Shown here: one piece after another, positions 62,310-64,000 of the stretch
Numbering within the stretch: the stretch's first letter is position 1
How the letters are laid out: each line of letters opens with the position of its first letter
Assembly (NCBI GenBank): GCA_016784965.1
Contig: JADHTQ010000017.1
Coordinates: 1 to 64,000, forward strand
Reading direction: 5' to 3'
From: Bacteriovoracaceae bacterium
GTDB taxonomy: Bacteria > Bdellovibrionota > Bacteriovoracia > Bacteriovoracales > Bacteriovoracaceae
DNA length: 64,000 nt
Made by a program: the position numbers and the translations under genes
Notes under the pieces: generated by a model
Databases searched by the model: none
Told to the model about the DNA's origin: nothing
What the model saw: the letters and a program-made list of their open reading frames with translations, nothing else

Positions 62310-64000
62310 TCATTTATTTGTGTAAGTTGTCACCCCGTCCCAGTCATCAGGTGGAGGCTCTTGCAAATACTGCTCACAAGATCCGATTAAGCGCTGACAT
62401 GATTTATCTTCGGGATACTGCTCACACAGCTCATTTAATTTATTAATGGCATCACTAAAATGTTGTTTTTGGTAGAGATCAAAACACTTCTGATAATCCT
62501 CAAAGGCCACTTGATCCAATTTAAATGGGTGAAACGAATGCATAACCTCATAGATAGTTACTGCTTGCTCTTTTCCTTTAACACGCACCTTATCTAAAAT
62601 TCTAAAATCTAACTCATCTTGCAACTTTGGTGGTATGGCATCTTTGGTATACTCAGAAATTATTAACTGTGACCCATAAAACTTACACAAACCTTCAAGG
62701 CGCGCCCCAAGGTTCATATTATCTCCCAAAGCAGTATAGGAAAAAATTTTATCAGATCCCATGTTCCCCACTGAGCAGTCCCCTGTATTTAGACCTATAC
62801 CGTGTTTAAATTGAGGGAAGCCCTGTTTTTTAAAATTTTTATTAATAGCAGGTAGCGCCTCGATCATTTTTAAAGCTGCCTTAACTGCATGATAGGCATG
62901 ATTTTCCACATCAATGGGTGCACCCCAATAGGCGACAATGGCATCACCAATATATTTGTCCAAAGTGCCGAAGTTTTCAAACAGAATGTCGGTCATTTTC
63001 CCCATGTAAATATTTAAACAGGTGGTCAAATCTTCCGGAGATAATTTTTCACTGATGGAGGTAAAATCTCTAACATCTGAAAAAAAGACAGTTATATGTT
63101 TTTTCTCCCCTCCCACTTTGACTTTGCTGGGATCAGAGAGCATTTGATCAACAATAGCAGGGGCCACAAAGCGAGAAAAAGTTCCTCTAATTTGTTTTTT
63201 CTCTCTGCTGGTTAAGTAAAAATTCAGTAATGTATTCCACGAATAAACAGCTACCATCGAAAACAAGCAAAAAAACAGTTTAATTTCATGGCCAATGGGA
63301 GTTAAGTAGTAAATATCAAATAGCAAGGTTCCAACAGTTAACAGAAAAATCACCAACAAATCTACTAACGCATGGCCAAAAGATTGAATAACAATAATCA
63401 ACAGGGTGCAAATTAACATTATGGCCCAAGAAATCTTGATTGAGCTATCTTTACCTTTAAAAAAAGCGCCATCAAGTAGCATTTGGGTCATATTGGCGTG
63501 AAGATACACCCCTGGCAACATGGCATCAATTGGGGTATGTCGTAAATCGTGACCTCCAAAGGCCGTCTGGCCCACAAAGATTATTTTATCTTGAAAGATT
63601 TTTATCATCTCAGGATCGTCATCTGGAGCATCCAGTATTCTAAAAATGGGTACTGTGGGAAAAAAGCGGTAATCACCAAACCAACGAATTTTTGATTCGC
63701 CTTTAACATTAAGTTCCAAGTCACCAGTTGCAAGCTTCAGTCGAGCAACAGTATAATCTTGAATTTCCAAAACAGGCTTAGAGTCTGTATAAAGTTGATA
63801 GGTCAAAAGTGAAAAGGATGGAAGATACAAAGTCTCTACATTGCCCACCAGCTTATAGTGGCGAAAAATTCCATCATAATCCTCTGTCGCTTCAATGTGA
63901 GCAAGAGATGGCCCGGCTGCAAGTAACTCGGGAATGGGCCATACTGATTTTGAAACTTGACTTGCTTGTAGATTTTGGCCTTCGGTCTGTTTGGTATCCA
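62310..64000 (-). CDS. CHASE2-adenylate/guanylate cyclase, partial
   Basis: The gene runs off the right end of the window; the frame is open from 63848 to 64000 and carries the rest of an extracytoplasmic CHASE2 sensor (IPELLAAGPSLAHI, IEATEDYDGIFRHYKLV). Three membrane spans follow at about 146-225 of the internal start, then a class III cyclase domain: ITVFFSDVRDFTSISEKL, IGDAIVAYWGAP and YTALGDNMNLGARLEG carry the metal and substrate sites. A short TPR-like tail ends it. It makes a cyclic nucleotide, probably cAMP, from an external or envelope signal. Confidence 0.9.
   Translation of the reverse strand, partial: DTKQTEGQNLQASQVSKSVWPIPELLAAGPSLAHIEATEDYDGIFRHYKLVGNVETLYLPSFSLLTYQLYTDSKPVLEIQDYTVARLKLATGDLELNVKGESKIRWFGDYRFFPTVPIFRILDAPDDDPEMIKIFQDKIIFVGQTAFGGHDLRHTPIDAMLPGVYLHANMTQMLLDGAFFKGKDSSIKISWAIMLICTLLIIVIQSFGHALVDLLVIFLLTVGTLLFDIYYLTPIGHEIKLFFCLFSMVAVYSWNTLLNFYLTSREKKQIRGTFSRFVAPAIVDQMLSDPSKVKVGGEKKHITVFFSDVRDFTSISEKLSPEDLTTCLNIYMGKMTDILFENFGTLDKYIGDAIVAYWGAPIDVENHAYHAVKAALKMIEALPAINKNFKKQGFPQFKHGIGLNTGDCSVGNMGSDKIFSYTALGDNMNLGARLEGLCKFYGSQLIISEYTKDAIPPKLQDELDFRILDKVRVKGKEQAVTIYEVMHSFHPFKLDQVAFEDYQKCFDLYQKQHFSDAINKLNELCEQYPEDKSCQRLIGSCEQYLQEPPPDDWDGVTTYTNK

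Noticed and set aside
1-64000. tRNA or rRNA genes, insertion sequences, phage genes
   Set aside because: None was recognised by eye; no TpsiC-like motif in context, no transposase, no integrase. A tRNAscan or similar run was not possible.

Overview
The window is an AT-rich stretch of a Gram-negative chromosome, packed with genes in short or overlapping operons. Menaquinone synthesis, lipid A synthesis, BamA/Skp outer-membrane assembly, and many short secreted proteins, PilZ-like proteins and receiver-like proteins suggest a deltaproteobacterium-like organism. A predatory Bacteriovorax/Halobacteriovorax-type member of the Bdellovibrionota fits best, but this is inferred from gene content because no rRNA is present. 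Many genes start with GTG or TTG. No tRNA, rRNA, CRISPR array, insertion sequence or prophage was seen.

Layout. Positions 1-547 hold no ordinary gene, only a possible 20-codon lipoprotein-like peptide. Positions 548-7852 (minus strand) form a menaquinone operon, menG-menF-menD-menB-menA-menC, ending in a 2H-phosphoesterase-like gene. A polyprenyl diphosphate synthase, which would make the quinone side chain, is divergent at 7988. Positions 8981-14521 carry secreted or membrane proteins of unknown function, including a 1066-residue Ala/Lys-rich protein. Positions 14659-22498 hold an Xaa-Pro aminopeptidase, a secreted zinc peptidase, an E2-type acyltransferase paired with an RND exporter, and a secreted papain-like protease. 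Positions 22627-30950 contain a DksA-type zinc-finger protein, small unknown genes, alaS, two receiver-like signalling proteins (one with a KVEE tandem repeat) and rpsA.

Positions 31081-38547 form the envelope operon bamA-skp-fabZ-lpxA-lpxB-lpxK-DUF3108 lipoprotein, with no lpxD in its usual place. Positions 38681-43275 include a two-TM protein, a LysR regulator, a secreted protein with a probable ATC start codon, and the scoAB CoA-transferase.

Positions 43322-50551 are the most distinctive part: a tight operon of a GbsR/MarR-type regulator, a FabF-type ketosynthase, an acyl carrier protein, a CrtI-like FAD oxidoreductase, OleA, OleB and OleC. OleA, OleB and OleC are three of the four enzymes that join two fatty acyl chains head to head and convert the product through a beta-lactone to a long-chain olefin. 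The fourth enzyme, OleD, is missing, and a private ACP, ketosynthase and flavin enzyme are present instead. This suggests an undescribed variant of the pathway.

Positions 50668-64000 carry a PilZ-like protein, a stomatin/NfeD pair, a guanine-deaminase-like enzyme, a small and possibly frameshifted secreted gene, two tandem DUF4139 proteins, a FetAB-type ABC exporter, an arrestin-fold-like protein, a PilZ membrane protein, and a CHASE2-adenylate cyclase cut by the window edge.
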